From an uncultured Chlamydiae bacterium (GTDB taxonomy: Bacteria; Chlamydiota; Chlamydiia; Chlamydiales; SM23-39), in contig CAIPFQ010000096.1 in assembly GCA_903864395.1 (NCBI GenBank), positions 1 through 8,440 on the forward strand: a stretch of DNA of 8,440 nt, read 5' to 3'. Of this stretch, positions 6,399 to 8,440 are shown piece after piece. How positions within the stretch are numbered: the first letter of the stretch is position 1; each line of letters starts with the position of its first letter. The notes beneath the pieces are model-generated. The model was not told the DNA's origin. It ran no database searches and saw only the letters and a program-made list of their open reading frames with translations. The translations under genes were made by a program, and so were the position numbers.

Positions 6399-8440
6399 AT
6401 GATTGATAAGTCAAAGGTTCTAATTAATTTAGAAATGTCTCTTTCTAATTTATCATTAATTTCAGGAATTGATATGGGGCGCCCTCCTAGGCTGGGGGTG
6501 ATTCACGGGATCACCTTTGTGCTGGATGGGGATGATTTTCCTATGGAATCGGTGCAGTGGCTGAGTGGCGAGGGGGCAGAGCCCATTTTAGATATTTTAG
6601 ATCGCAGCTATTGGGCGATTCACCACCACCTTATTTCTCTTCGCGACAACCCAAAGACAGATTGGGAGAGCAAGAGGGTGGAGGAGGGGGTTGCCGCGAT
6701 CATGACCTTAGTGGGAGAGTCTGCGCGAAAAATAGATTTGTATCTAGCCTTTCGCCTAGGCCATGTGCTGGCAACAAAGGTTGTTGATCGGGAAGAATTT
6801 CGATCTTTGCAAAAATTTTATCTTCAGCATATCCGTAGCAAATTTTCCAATGGCATTGAAGGGGATCTTGCTTGGAGTGAAGAGTGGCTGGAAAATAAAG
6901 AAGCCCCTGCCTCGGCCGTTTGTGGACTCAAGGATTTTGAAACGGTTCGCAAAGATGGGGAGTATGAGCTCTTTTATCTTCGCAATGAGGACGGAAAACC
7001 TTATTTTAATCCAGCGCTTTTGCGAAATATTAAGCTGACGGTTGAGATGGAATCGCTCAGCGACACATTTGAGGAAGATCCTCTTTTGCAGGTGCGCTCG
7101 ATGCTCGATCGCGACAGCCAAGCGAGTGCGAATCAAATCTTGGGAGAATCTCACGCGCAGTGGATTTTGTTTTTTAAAATGTCAAAAAAATTTGTGGGTC
7201 ATGAACTCGCGCAAGCTTTAGGGAAAGTGGCCACTGCTTTATTTTTAGCGGCCAACCATCGCAATCTCCTTCAGCATACGTCATTAAAGAATTGCTTGCA
7301 GTATTTTGACGATTTTATTTTCTTTTTAAGGGCGGCTTTAAAAACGAGCGAATACCAAAAGTGGGTGGCCTATCCTCCAGATTCTAGTGACAAAGTGGCC
7401 TTGCTTCTTTTAGAGCTGACCCACTCTCTCTGTTCCAGTCTGTTTTTGCGCGCTGGCGGCATAAAACAGGAAGCGATCGGCCTTATTCATAGAACGATGC
7501 GCAAGGGAGAAGAGATGTCTCAAGCGATGGAAAAACATCTCGCTAAAGCAGAGAGCGTTTGGGGACAATTTTTTCTCGATGACGAAAGGTTGAGAGCTCT
7601 GCTCTCCCACTTTCCCAATGGTTCTCTTTTTAAGATTCTTGACATTGTGAGGGAGAGCCAAGACGAAAACGCAGTGGTCTCTTTCGACCCTATAGCGCAA
7701 GGCAATTTGCCCTCTCGCCTCTATCGAATCGATTGGGGGGAAAAGAAAATGCAGGCTATGCATTTGCCTGCACCCATTTGTCAATCTGTGATCAATAAAG
7801 TAGAGATTGTGGATGAATTTCGCGCCTTTTTGCGAAGGTATAAAGATCTATCAAAAAAACATTTTCTGATCAATTTGCAAGACAGAACTTCATGGAGAGA
7901 ATTTTCTCGCAGCAAAAAGTTGGAAACTTTACAGCACAATGCTGAGTACACAAAATCTTACGCCAGCATTACTTTGTCCAAGGACACGGATTTTTATCAT
8001 CAAGCTAATGAATATGCTCTGCTGAACCAAGCTGAGGATTTTATCTCAGCTCTCAAAGCGCAAATCGCCTCTGAAGCTGAGTGTGGATATTATTTCCCCC
8101 CCTCTTGGAATCCGAGCGAACGATTTGCGTTTGTCGAGGATGCGATCCGCTTGATTCATGCGCAATTTTTTCATAATAAAAAGGAATTGCACCGAAAAGA
8201 CAGGGAAGATTTTATAGAGATTTTCTATCAACTCTTAGTTCTCAAAGCGCTAGAACATTATTCTCCAGATTCTATGAGCTTTACCTGTAAGGACGCTTTG
8301 GATGTCGGTTCTGCCGCCAGCGCTATTTTTTATGGTTTTATCAAAATGCTGACGGAAGAGACTTCGATGAAAGAAGAGAGAGATTTTTTTCTCTGGCTTT
8401 TTTACGTCCCCGCGCTCTTAGTGCGCGAGCGCGCGGCCGA
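6399..8440 (+). CDS. Large protein of unknown function, 3'-truncated by window edge
   Basis: I do not recognise this protein. One frame stays open for 680 codons from the ATG at 6399 and leaves the window without a stop, so the full protein is longer. The start is chosen from GAGG five bases upstream; ATGs at 6381 and 6474 are alternatives. There is no signal peptide and no clear membrane segment, although short hydrophobic stretches occur near 278-285 (ATALFLAA), 334-340 (ALLLLEL) and 662-675 (DFFLWLFYVPALLV). The rest is rich in charged residues with Leu, Phe and Ala and looks mostly helical and soluble. A distinctive conserved-looking patch is KKHFLINLQDRTSWRE (486-501), followed by TKSYASITLSKDTDFYHQAN (518-537). 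No Walker, zinc-finger or protease motif is apparent. Codon content and lack of stops show a real gene despite the unknown function. It diverges from the transporter gene and is not part of the aro operon. A chlamydia-specific cytosolic or secreted protein is possible but unproven. Confidence 0.88.
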   Translation, partial: MIDKSKVLINLEMSLSNLSLISGIDMGRPPRLGVIHGITFVLDGDDFPMESVQWLSGEGAEPILDILDRSYWAIHHHLISLRDNPKTDWESKRVEEGVAAIMTLVGESARKIDLYLAFRLGHVLATKVVDREEFRSLQKFYLQHIRSKFSNGIEGDLAWSEEWLENKEAPASAVCGLKDFETVRKDGEYELFYLRNEDGKPYFNPALLRNIKLTVEMESLSDTFEEDPLLQVRSMLDRDSQASANQILGESHAQWILFFKMSKKFVGHELAQALGKVATALFLAANHRNLLQHTSLKNCLQYFDDFIFFLRAALKTSEYQKWVAYPPDSSDKVALLLLELTHSLCSSLFLRAGGIKQEAIGLIHRTMRKGEEMSQAMEKHLAKAESVWGQFFLDDERLRALLSHFPNGSLFKILDIVRESQDENAVVSFDPIAQGNLPSRLYRIDWGEKKMQAMHLPAPICQSVINKVEIVDEFRAFLRRYKDLSKKHFLINLQDRTSWREFSRSKKLETLQHNAEYTKSYASITLSKDTDFYHQANEYALLNQAEDFISALKAQIASEAECGYYFPPSWNPSERFAFVEDAIRLIHAQFFHNKKELHRKDREDFIEIFYQLLVLKALEHYSPDSMSFTCKDALDVGSAASAIFYGFIKMLTEETSMKEERDFFLWLFYVPALLVRERAA

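Noticed and set aside
6557..6787. Plus-strand 76-codon frame rich in Gly and Arg
   Set aside because: It is out of frame inside the 6399-8440 gene, and its Gly/Arg bias is typical of a shifted reading of GC-rich codons.
6756..7784. Minus-strand open frames of 132 and 124 codons opposite the unknown gene
   Set aside because: They oppose one uninterrupted 680-codon plus-strand frame that has a start signal; their sequences are low in recognisable structure and they look like shadows.
7375..8274. Direct repeat CTCCAGATTCTA at 7375 and 8263, and CTCAAAGCGC twice near 8050 and 8240
   Set aside because: Both are short, encode different residue contexts and fit chance reuse of codons in a long gene rather than a repeat element.
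1..8440. CRISPR arrays, tRNA or rRNA genes, transposases and phage genes
   Set aside because: No regularly spaced repeats, cloverleaf-like tracts, terminal inverted repeats or transposase motifs were seen; nearly all of the window is accounted for by the seven genes.

Overview
The window holds a compact shikimate-pathway operon followed by a convergent transporter gene and the first part of a long gene that I do not recognise. The fused dehydroquinase/shikimate dehydrogenase (AroDE), the head-to-tail packing of the aro genes and the resemblance of the AroDE protein to my memory of the chlamydial one suggest a member of the Chlamydiota. Judged by eye, the base composition is moderate. Together with the very diverged unknown protein, this fits an environmental, amoeba-associated lineage (order Parachlamydiales) better than Chlamydia itself. 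The genus cannot be fixed from the sequence alone.

Bases 1-5117, plus strand: aroDE (5' end missing), aroB, aroA, aroK and aroC. Every junction overlaps, by 4, 10, 17 and 11 bases if aroA starts at its ATG. The five polypeptides carry the activities that turn DAHP into chorismate: 3-dehydroquinate synthase (AroB), 3-dehydroquinase and shikimate dehydrogenase (AroDE), shikimate kinase (AroK), EPSP synthase (AroA) and chorismate synthase (AroC). DAHP synthase, the first step, is not here, and neither is any chorismate-consuming enzyme. All signature catalytic residues checked are present, apart from two variations: an S-x-G in place of S-x-S in the shikimate-binding loop of AroDE, and E-x-D in place of D-x-D in AroK.

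Bases 5114-6271, minus strand: a complete 385-residue major facilitator superfamily transporter resembling E. coli YcaD. Its stop codon overlaps the aroC stop codon, so the two genes converge with no spacer and no visible terminator.

Bases 6272-6398: a short AT-rich divergent region holding the 5' signals of the transporter and of the gene to its right. It has a perfect TATAAT, a GAGG ribosome binding site, a small dyad and an imperfect direct repeat.

Bases 6399-8440, plus strand: one reading frame stays open for 680 codons and leaves the window. It is easy to overlook because its stop codon lies outside. I recognise no family. It looks soluble and mostly helical, and it is the most likely place for undescribed biology here. 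I see no RNA genes, insertion sequences, CRISPR arrays or tRNA-linked attachment sites.
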